Below are positions 42,948 to 51,778 of a stretch of 64,000 bases of DNA, piece by piece. The notes beneath the pieces were generated by a model. That model saw nothing but the letters and a program-made list of their open reading frames with translations, had not been told where the DNA came from and did not search any database. This DNA is from Actinomadura physcomitrii. GTDB lineage: Bacteria > Actinomycetota > Actinomycetes > Streptosporangiales > Streptosporangiaceae. The translations under genes were made by a program, and so were the position numbers. Positions within the stretch are counted from its first letter, which is position 1. The number at the start of each line of letters is the position of its first letter. The stretch lies in the NCBI RefSeq assembly GCF_008923205.2, contig NZ_WBMS02000017.1:62001-126000 (forward strand), written 5' to 3'.

Positions 42948-42971
42948 TTAATCTGGCAGGTGCCAGATTAA
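42948..42971. promoter_or_regulatory. Perfect 24-bp palindrome in a divergent promoter region
   Basis: Arms TTAATCTGGCA and TGCCAGATTAA (11 bases each, perfect) around GG. It lies between the VWA gene (start 42836) and the TetR gene (start near 43026), the expected place for a TetR operator controlling both. Confidence 0.75.
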
Positions 42972-43025
42972 TCTCATCCCGGCCGCCGTCAAGGGCCGGG
43001 CCGAGTACGGCCATCACCACCCCTG

Positions 43026-43550
43026 GTGGCTACAGTGGACGCGGTGAGGGCGCGAACGGCAGGCGGGCAGGAAACAGACATCCTGCGCCAAGGCCTGGCG
43101 GCATTCGCCGAACTCGGCTACGACGCCACCTCGACCAGGCTGCTGGCCAAACGACTGGACGTCAGCCACAACTTCATCAACGACCGCTACGGATCCAAGG
43201 CCGAGTTCTGGGAGGCCGCGGGCGGGTACGCGCTGGAGCGGATGCGCGAGCGGCTCACCGACGTCCTGGACACCGACTTCGACGACGACGCCAAACGCCT
43301 CACCGCCCTGGTCCGGCGCTTCTACCGCGAGATCGCCCTGGACCCCGGTCTGAACCGGGTCCTGGTCCTGGAGAACACCCAGAACTCACCCCGCGCCAAC
43401 TACCTGCAAGAACAGTACGCCGCGCCGATGTACACGGCCCTGGCGCCCTGCCTGAACAACCTCATGACCGCCGGCCGCATCCCCCGCGCCCCCAAACGCC
43501 TGTACTTCCTGGCCGTCATGGGCCCGATCAGCGCCCTGATGAACCAATAG
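43026..43550 (+). CDS. TetR/AcrR family regulator truncated by a premature TAG
   Basis: 174 residues as read. The HTH (ATSTRLLAKRLDVSHNFINDRYGSKAEFWEAA) lies near 35-66, followed by most of the ligand domain. The TAG at 43548-43550 comes after GPISALMNQ. The same frame remains open afterwards for about 33 codons (HADGGPLGTDDLLTAAAALADITLHGLTPAP) to a TGA at 43644-43646, and this reads like the natural end of a TetR domain. A single CAG-to-TAG change explains it. The protein may still bind DNA but probably dimerises poorly. An in-frame GTG slightly downstream could be the true start. Confidence 0.8.
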   Translation: MATVDAVRARTAGGQETDILRQGLAAFAELGYDATSTRLLAKRLDVSHNFINDRYGSKAEFWEAAGGYALERMRERLTDVLDTDFDDDAKRLTALVRRFYREIALDPGLNRVLVLENTQNSPRANYLQEQYAAPMYTALAPCLNNLMTAGRIPRAPKRLYFLAVMGPISALMNQ

Positions 43551-43710
43551 CACGCCGACGGCGGCCCACTCGGCACCGACGACCTACTCACCGCCGCCGC
43601 CGCACTCGCCGATATAACCCTGCACGGACTCACCCCCGCCCCCTGACGCCCTGCCACCACGCAACACTGACAATTGATCCGCCAAAGCCACTGACAAATT
43701 CTTCGGGGAC

Positions 43711-44208
43711 TGTCTGAAAGTTTGTGGGTGAGGTGGTGATCGGTTTTCAGTTCAGGGTGATGCGGTCACCGTAGTGCAGGGAGAGCGCGTTCAGCGCTGC
43801 CTTCCATCCGGTGGTATTGCCGGTCATGTTGGGTCGGCCTTTCAGGGGTTGGCGGATGACCAGGTAGAGGACCTTGAGGGCGGCCTGCTCGGTGGGGAAG
43901 TGTACGCGGCGGCGGGTGGCCTGGCGGAACCGGGAGTTCAGGCTTTCGATCGCGTTGGTGGTGTAGACGATCTTGCGGATCTCGGCCGGGAACGCCAGGA
44001 ACGGGGTGAAGGTCGGCCAGGCGTCCCGCCGCAGCCGGACGATCGCCGGGTAGCGGGTGCCCCACTCGGTTTCGAAGTCGGCGAACCGCTGCTCGGCGGC
44101 GGCCTCGGTCGGGGCGGTGTAGATCTGCCGCAGATCCCTGGTGAGCCAGCTCCGGTGCGCCTTGGACGCATACCGCAGCGACGAGCGCACCAGGTGCACC
44201 ACGCATTG
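43711..44208 (-). mobile_element. IS256-family element remnant
   Basis: The 3' third of an IS256/mutator transposase (43747-44208, minus): QCVVHLVRSSLRYASKAHRSW, then EIRKIVYTTNAIESLNSRFRQATRRR with the conserved glutamate region, to the stop at 43747. The end GGGGACTGTCTGAAAGTTTGTGGGTG near 43710 resembles IS256-type termini. The 5' two thirds are missing at 44208, where an IS5-like element begins. Confidence 0.8.
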
Positions 44209-45210
44209 AGGTTTTGTCAGCGGCTTTCAACCGATCCGCGATACTCGAAGAGCACGAGGACGTGTGCGGGGCGGACGTTGTCCCCGATTCTGCTGGGCTG
44301 AGGGTGGTGTGCTTGAGTGCGGTCCAGCGTTCGGTGACAAGGGCGAAGCCGCGTTCGACGTGGCATCGCAGGAATCGTTGCAGGCGGTTGTGGCAGCGGT
44401 TGTCGATCGCCAGGACGTTGCCGCCGGTGGGGTTCTTGAAGGGGACGATGATGCCGTGGCCTGCGCCTTGGTGGCCGGGGTCGGCAAGGACGGGGATCGT
44501 CTTGGCGTAGGGATACAGCGTCGGCAGGACCAATGCCCGGGCCGCTTGGAAGTCCACGACTCCGCTGGGCAGGACGTCGCTGAACCAGATGGGGAAGCCG
44601 TCCGGTTCGGACAGCATCTGGACTTGGCCGCCGAAATCGCCGGTCTTCCCGGAGAACCAGGCGTCGATCGTTTCGCCCTGCACGCTCACGGTCTTGTGGC
44701 GGCACCGGTCGGTTACGAAGATCTTGCCGTCCATCTCCAGGTGCGGCAGCCCGTCGGCGACCGCCTTCTCCAGTGCCCTGGTGCAGGCTGGCGGCGCGGT
44801 CGGCCAGGACGTCGATGGCCTCGTGCAGGTACCGGTAGGCGGTCGACTGCGACAGCCTGAAGGCGGCGCCGTGCAGGGTGATGTTCGGCTTGTCCCGGAA
44901 CCAGGCGATCGCGAACAGAGCCCGCTTCCAGCAGGTCAAGGATCGTGTTCCCTTCCTGGTCCCGCGTGCCCGGCGTTCGGCGCGCAGCAGGGCCACGAAG
45001 CGGATCAGTTCGCGGGGGACGTCGAGCATGGCATGATAGGTGACCAACGCGGCGCCTTTCGGTAGTAGGCGAGGACTTGTGGTGAGACCTCTTCTACCGG
45101 GGGCGCCACGCTTGCTTCGGGGCATGTCGCCGTGTTCGCGAGTCTGCCCGATTCTACCTGTTACAGCCTGTTAATCCCCGGCGCCCGAATCAAAATCGCT
45201 GGGAAAACGT
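44209..45210 (-). mobile_element. IS5-like insertion sequence (degenerate)
   Basis: Ends AGGTTTTGTCAGCGGCTTT (left) and, inverted, ACGTTTTCCCAGCGATTTT (right) agree at about 14 of 19 positions. CATTG flanks both sides (44204-44208 and 45211-45215), a possible 5-bp target duplication. However, the right flank does not continue the IS256 gene, so a later rearrangement or chance match must be considered. Confidence 0.6.
44217..45125 (-). pseudogene. IS5-family transposase, two compensating frameshifts
   Basis: From 45125: VTYHAMLDVPRELIRFVALLRAERRARGTRKG and an HTH region (LSQSTAYRYLHEAIDVLADRA). An extra G near 44776 shifts frame; the next part EMDGKIFVTDRCRHKTVS, DAWFSGKTGDFGGQVQML and LPTLYPYAKTIPVLADPGHQGAGHGI is in another frame. 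A base missing near 44300 restores the first frame, ending VLVLFEYRGSVESR. Most of the catalytic domain is therefore out of frame with its start, so it is inactive. Confidence 0.82.
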
Positions 45211-45398
45211 CATTGCCGCGCTGGTGGACGGACAAGATGCTCGCTGGAGACGGCAACGGCTTCCTCGGCTTCTGGGAGGCGATGGTCCGCCGCGAACTCC
45301 GCGAGGACCCGACTCTCCTCGACGCTGAACAGAGGACGATTCCGTAGTGATCGCCATGGTCACGTGCGGGATCAGCGCCCTGGACAGCCACGAGGTCG

Positions 45399-46790
45399 TC
45401 AGGGTTCGATGGGGCAACCGGCGATGACGGTGCGGTGGACGGCTTCCGCGTCCGGGCTGTGCAGCGCCTCGGCGAGCGGGACGTGGAGGAGGACCAGATC
45501 GGCGGCGGCCCCGGCTCGGATACCACGTGTCCGCCCGCCGAGGTCGTCGGGCGATGTGAGGTAGGACAGCAGGGCGGCGCGCGCAGTGATGGCCTCGTCT
45601 CCGTTCACGATCGCTCCGGAGTTGGTGCGGCGGTGCACGGCGCTGTCGATGACCGTCCAGGGGTCGAGAGGTCCATAGGGAGCGTCGCTGGACAACGCGA
45701 CCGGCACGCCTGCGTCGGAGAGGCGGCGGCAACGGTACAGGTCGCCGTGGTCGAAGGTCGGGACGTTGCGAAGGAAATCGTCGCCCCGGTCGGCGATGAA
45801 GCCTGGCTGGGTGACAACGCGTAGGCCCAGCCGGGCCAGCTCTCCGATGGACTCGGCCGGCACGAGCGCGGCATGCTCGATGCGGTCGCCGTCGCGGACC
45901 CCGGTCTCGCCGAGCGCCGCGAGGAGCAGCAGCAGTGCCTCGCGCGTGACGCAATGCACGGCCACGGCCCGTCCTCGCTCGTGGGCGTCCGTGATGCGGC
46001 CGGTCAGGTCGTCCAGCGACGGGAGGCCCGAGTCGGCCAAGACGATCTTGTAAGGGCCGGTGGTCACCCGCGGATGGCAGGGCGGCGCGGCAGCGAGGGG
46101 CACACCGAGCAGATGGACGCGCTGCGGAACGGCGTCGTTCTCGAACGCGGCGATGGTGTCGGTGTTCAGATCCGGGGTGGCGTCGGTGACGCCGGTGATG
46201 CCGTACCGCGCCAGTTCGCGTCCGATGGTGTACAGGTCGGTGGCCGCTCCGGCCGGTAGGCAGGCACGGAGCCAGTCGTCGGCGCGCCACAGCCGTCCGG
46301 TGGGGGTGCCGTCGGAGGAGCGTTCGATGCCGGAATGGTGCCCGGAGGCCAGGCTCGTCTCGTGTGCCGCGGCGGAGTTGAGCATCCAGAGCGCGCCGCT
46401 GCGGTGCTGGATCCTGACGGGGACGTCGGCGCGTAGCGAGTCCAGGCGTGTCGCGTCCAGGTCCCCGGCGACGCTCTCGACGTAGCCGACACCGCGCACC
46501 CACCCGGTCTCGTCGGGCACCGCCGAGCGCAGCTTCGCAGACAGGGCGTCCCATCCCTCGACCTCAGGGGGCCCGCACAGGACGGACCTCCTCCACGCCC
46601 ACAGGGCGTGCAGATGCAGGTGGTGGTCCCACAGCCCCGGGATCAGCGCGCCGCCACGACACTCGATCACCTCGTCGGTGGCTGCCGGCGCGAGATGCGC
46701 GCCGATCTCACTGATCCGCTCCCCCGCGACGCGGACGTTCGTCCGCCTGCGCCCGCCGATCTCGGCGTCGCGGAACAGGAGCCCGCTCAC
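45399..46790 (-). CDS. YtcJ-like amidohydrolase family protein
   Basis: A 463-residue metal-dependent hydrolase. PGLWDHHLHLHALWAW near residues 60-75 carries the HxH metal motif, ARAVAVHCVTREALL near 265 and DGDRIEHAALVP near 290 further metal ligands, and LSSDAPYGPLDPW near 365 the catalytic aspartate. GTG 46790 is chosen since upstream codons overlap the CoA-transferase end (stop at 46807); the ribosome binding site is weak. Cytoplasmic hydrolysis of an amide or cyclic compound is inferred. It follows a CaiB gene by 17 bases, so likely one operon. Confidence 0.87.
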   Translation of the reverse strand: MSGLLFRDAEIGGRRRTNVRVAGERISEIGAHLAPAATDEVIECRGGALIPGLWDHHLHLHALWAWRRSVLCGPPEVEGWDALSAKLRSAVPDETGWVRGVGYVESVAGDLDATRLDSLRADVPVRIQHRSGALWMLNSAAAHETSLASGHHSGIERSSDGTPTGRLWRADDWLRACLPAGAATDLYTIGRELARYGITGVTDATPDLNTDTIAAFENDAVPQRVHLLGVPLAAAPPCHPRVTTGPYKIVLADSGLPSLDDLTGRITDAHERGRAVAVHCVTREALLLLLAALGETGVRDGDRIEHAALVPAESIGELARLGLRVVTQPGFIADRGDDFLRNVPTFDHGDLYRCRRLSDAGVPVALSSDAPYGPLDPWTVIDSAVHRRTNSGAIVNGDEAITARAALLSYLTSPDDLGGRTRGIRAGAAADLVLLHVPLAEALHSPDAEAVHRTVIAGCPIEP

Positions 46791-46806
46791 CCGAGTGTCC
46801 GCGGAT

Positions 46807-48060
46807 TCATGGGAGGGGGATCCCCAGGCTCCGGAGCACCTCGCCCGTGTCGGCGCCCATGGCCGGCGCATCACCGCCGGGTTCGCGGCGCTCCGGAGAA
46901 GCGACGGGAACCAGGCCGACTCCGGTTTCGATGGCCCACCCGTCACCGCGGCGGGCGGCCGGTGTGCTGGGGAGCGGCGGACCCGGCTCAAGGGTCGCTG
47001 CGACGACATCGGTCATCGACACGTCCCACAGGACGCCGCGTCCGGGCGGTGCGGATGCGGCCAGCACGGCCGCGGTGAGGCCGGTCAGCGGATCAGCGAC
47101 GGCGTCGCCGCAGAACAGGGGGGACAGGTCCGGGTCGCGGCAGACCAGTCCGGCACCCGCGGCCACGTCGTCGCCGAAGCCGACGCGCTCGGAAGAGCGG
47201 CCGTTCGCGGTGATCGAGACCCAGACGGTCCCGGTGGCGACAGCGGCGTCGGCGTCGAGGCCGAAACGGGCCAGGGCGCGCGGGCGGGACGCCTCGATGA
47301 TGATGTCGGCGGCGTCCACGAGAGCCGCCATCGCGTTGCGGCCGGCCGTGGTCGCCGGGTCGAGTACGACGGAGCGGTGCCCGGCGTGCAGGAGCCGGTA
47401 GAAGCCGGGGTCGCCGTACCGGGCGCCGTCCGGGCGGGTGGGCGTCTCGACCTTGACGACGCGTGCGCCCGCCAGGCTGAGGAGGTGCGCGCAGAGAGGG
47501 CCGGCCCATAGCGCGCTGAAGTCAACGACCAGTGCGTCCTTCACAGGACGGGGCGCCGCTGGCGCTGGGACGTGTGAGGGCGGTGCCTGTGCGCGCACCG
47601 GCCCGGCCGCGATGCCGAGCAGTTCGGCGCGCCCGGCGAGTTCGGCGCCGGTGTGCCCGCGGAGCCAGGCGGAGAGCACCGGCCACGGATCGTCGCGGAC
47701 GTCGGCGCTGGCGAGCGCGCCGAGGAGCGCCGGGTCGTCGGGACGGGCACACGACACCGCGGCCCAGCCGTCCGCTGTGGGAAGTAGCCGGGACGCACCG
47801 CCGGCCGACACCCGTCCACGCCGCACGTGACCTGTGCAGGCGGCGCGCTCGGCCAGCAAGCGCGCGCCATCCAGGCGAGGAGCCCCTGTGGAGCCGGCGA
47901 ATCGTTCGGCCAGCTCCCGAGCGACGTGCGCGGCGCGGCCGGGAGGCAGAAGGGGCGGGCCGTCCGGATGCCCCGACAGCACCATCGCGCCGCTCGCGGC
48001 CCACGCCGCCGCCACACCCACGTCCGACGCCGCACCCGCGGCCTGCGGCGTGCCGCTCAT
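46807..48060 (-). CDS. CaiB/BaiF family CoA-transferase
   Basis: A 417-residue class III CoA-transferase-like protein. The characteristic VVDFSALWAGPLCAHLLSLAGARVVKVETPTRPDG comes late (from about residue 178), after an N-terminal part that resembles the C-terminal portion of a CaiB unit (DGWAAVSCARPDDPALLGAL). So the protein looks circularly arranged or like a trimmed two-unit protein. The catalytic aspartate region (DWSxL type) reads WDVSMTD. It is coupled to the amidohydrolase. CoA transfer onto a small acid is inferred. Confidence 0.85.
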   Translation of the reverse strand: MSGTPQAAGAASDVGVAAAWAASGAMVLSGHPDGPPLLPPGRAAHVARELAERFAGSTGAPRLDGARLLAERAACTGHVRRGRVSAGGASRLLPTADGWAAVSCARPDDPALLGALASADVRDDPWPVLSAWLRGHTGAELAGRAELLGIAAGPVRAQAPPSHVPAPAAPRPVKDALVVDFSALWAGPLCAHLLSLAGARVVKVETPTRPDGARYGDPGFYRLLHAGHRSVVLDPATTAGRNAMAALVDAADIIIEASRPRALARFGLDADAAVATGTVWVSITANGRSSERVGFGDDVAAGAGLVCRDPDLSPLFCGDAVADPLTGLTAAVLAASAPPGRGVLWDVSMTDVVAATLEPGPPLPSTPAARRGDGWAIETGVGLVPVASPERREPGGDAPAMGADTGEVLRSLGIPLP

Positions 48061-48300
48061 CGGCGCCGGCCCGAGGCGCCGCCGCTGCGTCCGCGCATGG
48101 GCTCCAAGGTCAACGTCAACAAGGCCGAATCCGTCCTGAAGGCATAGAGCACACTGGAGGGGCAGGTGAGGAGGTTGCGAGCGTCTGCTGCGGACCCCGC
48201 TCGGCGAAGCCCTCCTCGAACAGGAGAGTCTCTGCCGTGTCGAGCAGCACCCTCCAATTCCTGGCGTTTCGGGTGCTGAGTCGACTGCGGGCGTCCTGCA
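48060..48300 (-). pseudogene. TetR-type HTH fragment
   Basis: On the minus strand, RNWRVLLDTAETLLFEEGFAERG resembles the first helices of a TetR regulator. After a frame change, SVLYAFRTDSALLTLTL resembles the recognition-helix end (YxxFxSKxALL). The intervening helix-turn-helix residues are degraded and the ligand domain is replaced by the CaiB gene. Treated as a remnant. Confidence 0.45.
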
Positions 48301-48657
48301 TCTCGGTCACCGGGGGTGACGCACTCCCGTCCACCATCAGGATCGTAGCGGAGAAGCGACCGACGGCCCTGACCCAGCTGATCGGGCCGTAGTCGAGAGC
48401 AATCGGAACTCCACACACAACGAAACAATGGTGTGCGAGTACGGCTCGCGACATCATCGGCAGTGGACAGGCCGGAGTAGACGGCTCAGACCCGGTGCCC
48501 AACCGGCGTATGGCGAGGGGATACGAGGTCACCTCCAATTACGCCAGCGTCTCCTCGAGCGCGTCGGTCGCCGCACTCGCCGCTGCACTAGGCGAGGCCC
48601 GCTCGACCCCACGCATCAGCAGGAGCCTCAACAACCTGCGTATAGGCTGCCACAGTT
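48301..48657. other. Intergenic region upstream of the enoyl-CoA hydratase
   Basis: About 350 bases with no supported gene in either strand. It presumably contains the promoter of the hydratase gene at 48658, but no clear -35/-10 pair or palindrome stands out. Confidence 0.3.
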
Positions 48658-49692
48658 ATGACCGCATCGGTGACGGCATCCGCGCTCGTGGGTGGCGCTG
48701 GCAGAGACCCCCTTCTCGACGAGGACGGCCAGGTAGTCCAACCGCTCTTGACGATCGACCTGGACGACCAGGTAGACGACGCGGGCCGGGCCCTCGCCAG
48801 TGCGCGCACGATCGACCGGGTCATGGTCGGTTTCGCGAGCGGGCCGGTCACTGGGCCCGCCAGGGAACTGGCGCGAGCACTGGACGTGACCTTGGTGCCC
48901 AAGGGTGCGTCGAGCGGCCGGGAGTTTGTCGGCTGTGAGGAGCCCGCGTCCGAAGCCGCCCTGCTGCGTGCCGCCGCGTCGGCGAACCCGCAGGCCGCGG
49001 TTGTGCTTGCGGAGGTGCTGAGGGCGGGCGGCGAGGATGTGACGGCCGGGCTCCACCTGGAGTCGTTCGCCTACTCCACCCTGCTCGGCGGTTCGGAGTT
49101 CGCGAGCTGGCTGGATGAGCGAGGGACGCGGCCTTTGCCGCCGCCCGCAGCGGAGCCCGTGCTGGTCGAGCGCGCCGCCGGGCGGTTGCTGATCACACTG
49201 AACAGGCCGGAACGCCGCAATGCCTACGGTCGCTTAGTGCGGGATTCGCTCGTCGAGGCGTTGCAGATCGCCGCGCTGGACGACAGCGTGGAGCAGGTCG
49301 TGCTCACCGGCGGGGGACCGTCCTTCTCCGCGGGCGGTGATCTCGACGAGTTCGGTACCGCCCCCGACCTCACGACAGCGCATTTCGTGCGCACGTTCGG
49401 CGGCGCCGGGCGGTTGCTGCACCAACTCTCCGACCGGGTCGAGGCGCGGCTGAACGGTCATTGCGTGGGCGCCGGAATCGAGTTGCCGGCATTCGCCGGG
49501 CGGGTGGTCGCCGCGCCCGGCGCGACGTTCCGGCTGCCCGAGGTCTCGATGGGCCTGATTCCCGGGGCCGGGGGTACTGTGAGCGTCCCGCGCCGCATCG
49601 GCCGGTGGCGGACGATGTTTATGGCGCTGTCCGGACGGCCCCTCGATGTGCAGACAGCCAAGACTTGGGGACTCATCGACGAGATCGAATGA
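48658..49692 (+). CDS. Enoyl-CoA hydratase/isomerase family protein with N-terminal extension
   Basis: 344 residues. The crotonase domain is at about 160-344 (LLITLNRPERRNAYGRLV; GGPSFSAGGDLDEFGT; ARLNGHCVGAGIELPAFAGRV; GLIPGAGGTVSVPRRIG), shorter than usual at the C-terminus. The first 150 residues (LTIDLDDQVDDAGRALASARTIDRVMVGFAS, ARALDVTLVPKG) resemble a degenerate extra crotonase-like domain. ATG 48658 lacks a strong ribosome binding site. It likely acts on a CoA ester made by the divergent CaiB enzyme. Confidence 0.83.
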   Translation: MTASVTASALVGGAGRDPLLDEDGQVVQPLLTIDLDDQVDDAGRALASARTIDRVMVGFASGPVTGPARELARALDVTLVPKGASSGREFVGCEEPASEAALLRAAASANPQAAVVLAEVLRAGGEDVTAGLHLESFAYSTLLGGSEFASWLDERGTRPLPPPAAEPVLVERAAGRLLITLNRPERRNAYGRLVRDSLVEALQIAALDDSVEQVVLTGGGPSFSAGGDLDEFGTAPDLTTAHFVRTFGGAGRLLHQLSDRVEARLNGHCVGAGIELPAFAGRVVAAPGATFRLPEVSMGLIPGAGGTVSVPRRIGRWRTMFMALSGRPLDVQTAKTWGLIDEIE

Positions 49693-49894
49693 ACGCCCGC
49701 CGCCCTGGCACTGCCACCCCTGTGTCGGCGCCGAGACCGGAAAGTTTGCGACGGTCTGCCACAGCGTCGGCAGCAGACTCGTGACTGACGGACGGCCCAG
49801 CGGGGATGGGCCGTCCGGACAGTATGAATGAGCGCGGGCAGCGACCCCCTTGATGAGAGCACCCAACAGGCCGACGGTCAATGCGGCATCCTCG

Positions 49895-50497
49895 TCAGGG
49901 GCTAGCGGTGAGTTTGCCGATCGCTTCGGAAGCAGACAGCAGTTCGAGTTGGCTGGGGACCTGTCTTGGGCCGTCGGCGTCGACGAGGTGTGTCGGGCCG
50001 TATGGCCAGGCGCCTCTGAAGATCGCGATGATGTCCGCGCCGTCCAGAGAGCACAGTGTGTCGTGGACGACGTCGGCATCCTCGCCTGGAGCGGCCAGCC
50101 ACAGGATCGGCGACCGCGTTGCGGTTTCGTGCGAGTTCCAGTTCGCCGCTCGATCTTCGAGACGCTCGATGGCATCTTCGAGGGTCGCCGTCACGTTAAG
50201 GCCGGAGTCGTAGTGCTCCACGAGGAACTGGTCGATGTCTTCGGGGAAGAGGCGCTCCAGGTCGGTGTGCGTGAGAACGACCTCGGTGGTTCTTGACCGA
50301 TCGACCACCGCATCAACGAACAGGGTGCGGAGCAGGCCGTCCGTCCCCGGGCCGAGGAGGCCGACGCCCTGCGGGTGGCCGAAGGCGCGAGCCATCAACG
50401 GACGTGCGGGTCGCCCGGCGGAGAGCAGCCGGCCGAGTCGCCGAGCGGGGTGGCTGGCGAGGCGCCGGAGGTTGACGGTCTTTGGCCTGCAGTTCAT
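49895..50497 (-). CDS. Hypothetical protein resembling the middle domain of AfsR/LysM-type regulators
   Basis: 200 residues. ATG 50497 has GGAGG 5 bases upstream (GGAGGTCAC-ATG). Segments GVGLLGPGTDGLLRTLFVDAV and TEVVLTHTDLERLFPEDIDQFLV resemble a domain seen inside large actinobacterial LysM/BTAD regulators, with an alpha/beta pattern continuing to AWPYGPTHLVDADGP. No DNA-binding or LysM part is present. It is divergent from the regulator-peptidase-exporter operon (start 50764). I infer a stand-alone domain protein, possibly a sensor, with moderate confidence in the resemblance. Confidence 0.65.
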   Translation of the reverse strand: MNCRPKTVNLRRLASHPARRLGRLLSAGRPARPLMARAFGHPQGVGLLGPGTDGLLRTLFVDAVVDRSRTTEVVLTHTDLERLFPEDIDQFLVEHYDSGLNVTATLEDAIERLEDRAANWNSHETATRSPILWLAAPGEDADVVHDTLCSLDGADIIAIFRGAWPYGPTHLVDADGPRQVPSQLELLSASEAIGKLTASP

Positions 50498-50763
50498 GTG
50501 ACCTCCTAAGGTCGATTGGTGTTGGGGCGCGTTGATCAAAGCGGTTCGCGCCAGGGCAGGACACTGATCGAAACGCTTGATGGCGGTAAGTGATCAGCTG
50601 CAGCTGTGGCCCGGGGGCGCCGGAATTGGCTGGTGGCGTGGTTCCTGAAGGCTGCACGGGGCTGTGCCTGCGGGTGACGACTTCTCGTCATTGCGGGGAA
50701 CCACTCACCGAACCCGGTGACGAACTTTGATCGCATCGATACTCTCTGTGACTGGAGGTGACG

Positions 50764-51756
50764 GTGAGCGCTGAGGACGTGGATGATGCGGCAAGGCTCC
50801 TTCAGGGCATCGTTCTCGACGAGTTGCTCACCCCCTACAAGCAACTGCTCGAACGAGACGGCTGCCAGAGTTCCGAGGCGCCGGACCTGCTCGGCGGCCA
50901 GGATGTGGTGGACGCCTTGGTCGGGGCGGGGATGGCGTATGCGTTGCCCTCGGGGCTGACGCTGTCGCCACGGCTGGTGGCCACCGCTCCCGACCTGGCT
51001 TTGCAGGGAGCGCTCGCGGCTCTGTCCCGCAAGCTGGTGGCGGCTCACGAGCGGCTGCTGGACGGTCAACGCCGCATGGCGGCGACACACCCATTCCCCG
51101 GCATCCTGCAAGCAGAAGCGGACCGGCTGGTGCGGATCCTCACCGAGGGGCGCCAGATCACCGACACGTCGCGGGCGCTGCTCGGCACGGCCCGCCGGGA
51201 GTGGCTCGTCCTTGAGAACTTCGCCTTGGAGCGGCCGCTGGAGAAGCTGGTCAGCATGCCGCCGCCGCCCGCCTTCGAGGGCAAGGTCAGGTGCCGGAAC
51301 ATCTACCAGGCCTCCTGCGCCGAGCATCCGGTCGGGTTCAAGATCATGCAGATCCACGTCGAGGCGGGTGAGGAAGCCCGGATCCTGCCGAAGATCGGCA
51401 TGAAGATGAAGTTGGCCGATGAAGCGGTCGCGCTGCTCCCCCTCACACCGACGGGCCTGTCGGGTGCGCTGCTCGTTCGCGCTCCGGTCATCGTCGGCGC
51501 GCTGCGCGAGTACTTCGAGTTGCTGTGGGAACGGGCGATCCCTTTCGGAGCCGCGGAACCGGAGATGCCGCTCAAGCAGGTCCACATGGACATCTTGAAG
51601 TTGCTGGCCGAGGGACTGACCGATGCGCGGATCTCGCGGGAACTCGGTGTGAACGCCAAGAGCACCGAACGGTACATCCGCACGATCCGCGAGTACCTCG
51701 GCGTCTCCAGCCGCGTCGCGATCGGCGCCGCTGCAGCCCGCCGCGGCTGGATCTAG
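50764..51756 (+). CDS. HTH regulator (LuxR/TrmB-like), paralogue 1
   Basis: 330 residues. The N-terminal part (LLTPYKQLLERDGCQSSEAPDLLGGQDVVDALVGAGMAY) looks like a TrmB-like winged helix. The middle holds a sensor region (ALLVRAPVIVGALREYFELLWERAIPF), and the C-terminus a LuxR-type HTH (HMDILKLLAEGLTDARISRELGVNAKSTERYIRTIREYLGV). GTG 50764 lies 5 bases after GGAGG; GTG 50758 overlaps that site. It heads a four-gene operon with an S9 peptidase, an MFS exporter and its own paralogue, so it probably controls that export system. Confidence 0.85.
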   Translation: MSAEDVDDAARLLQGIVLDELLTPYKQLLERDGCQSSEAPDLLGGQDVVDALVGAGMAYALPSGLTLSPRLVATAPDLALQGALAALSRKLVAAHERLLDGQRRMAATHPFPGILQAEADRLVRILTEGRQITDTSRALLGTARREWLVLENFALERPLEKLVSMPPPPAFEGKVRCRNIYQASCAEHPVGFKIMQIHVEAGEEARILPKIGMKMKLADEAVALLPLTPTGLSGALLVRAPVIVGALREYFELLWERAIPFGAAEPEMPLKQVHMDILKLLAEGLTDARISRELGVNAKSTERYIRTIREYLGVSSRVAIGAAAARRGWI

Positions 51757-51778
51757 AAACCCCAACCTGGAGCGCCCC

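Noticed and set aside
45132..45347. Plus-strand frame of 71 codons right of the IS5-like element
   Set aside because: It overlaps the candidate IS end, matches no family I know and has no ribosome binding site; another frame on the minus strand looks equally coding-like.
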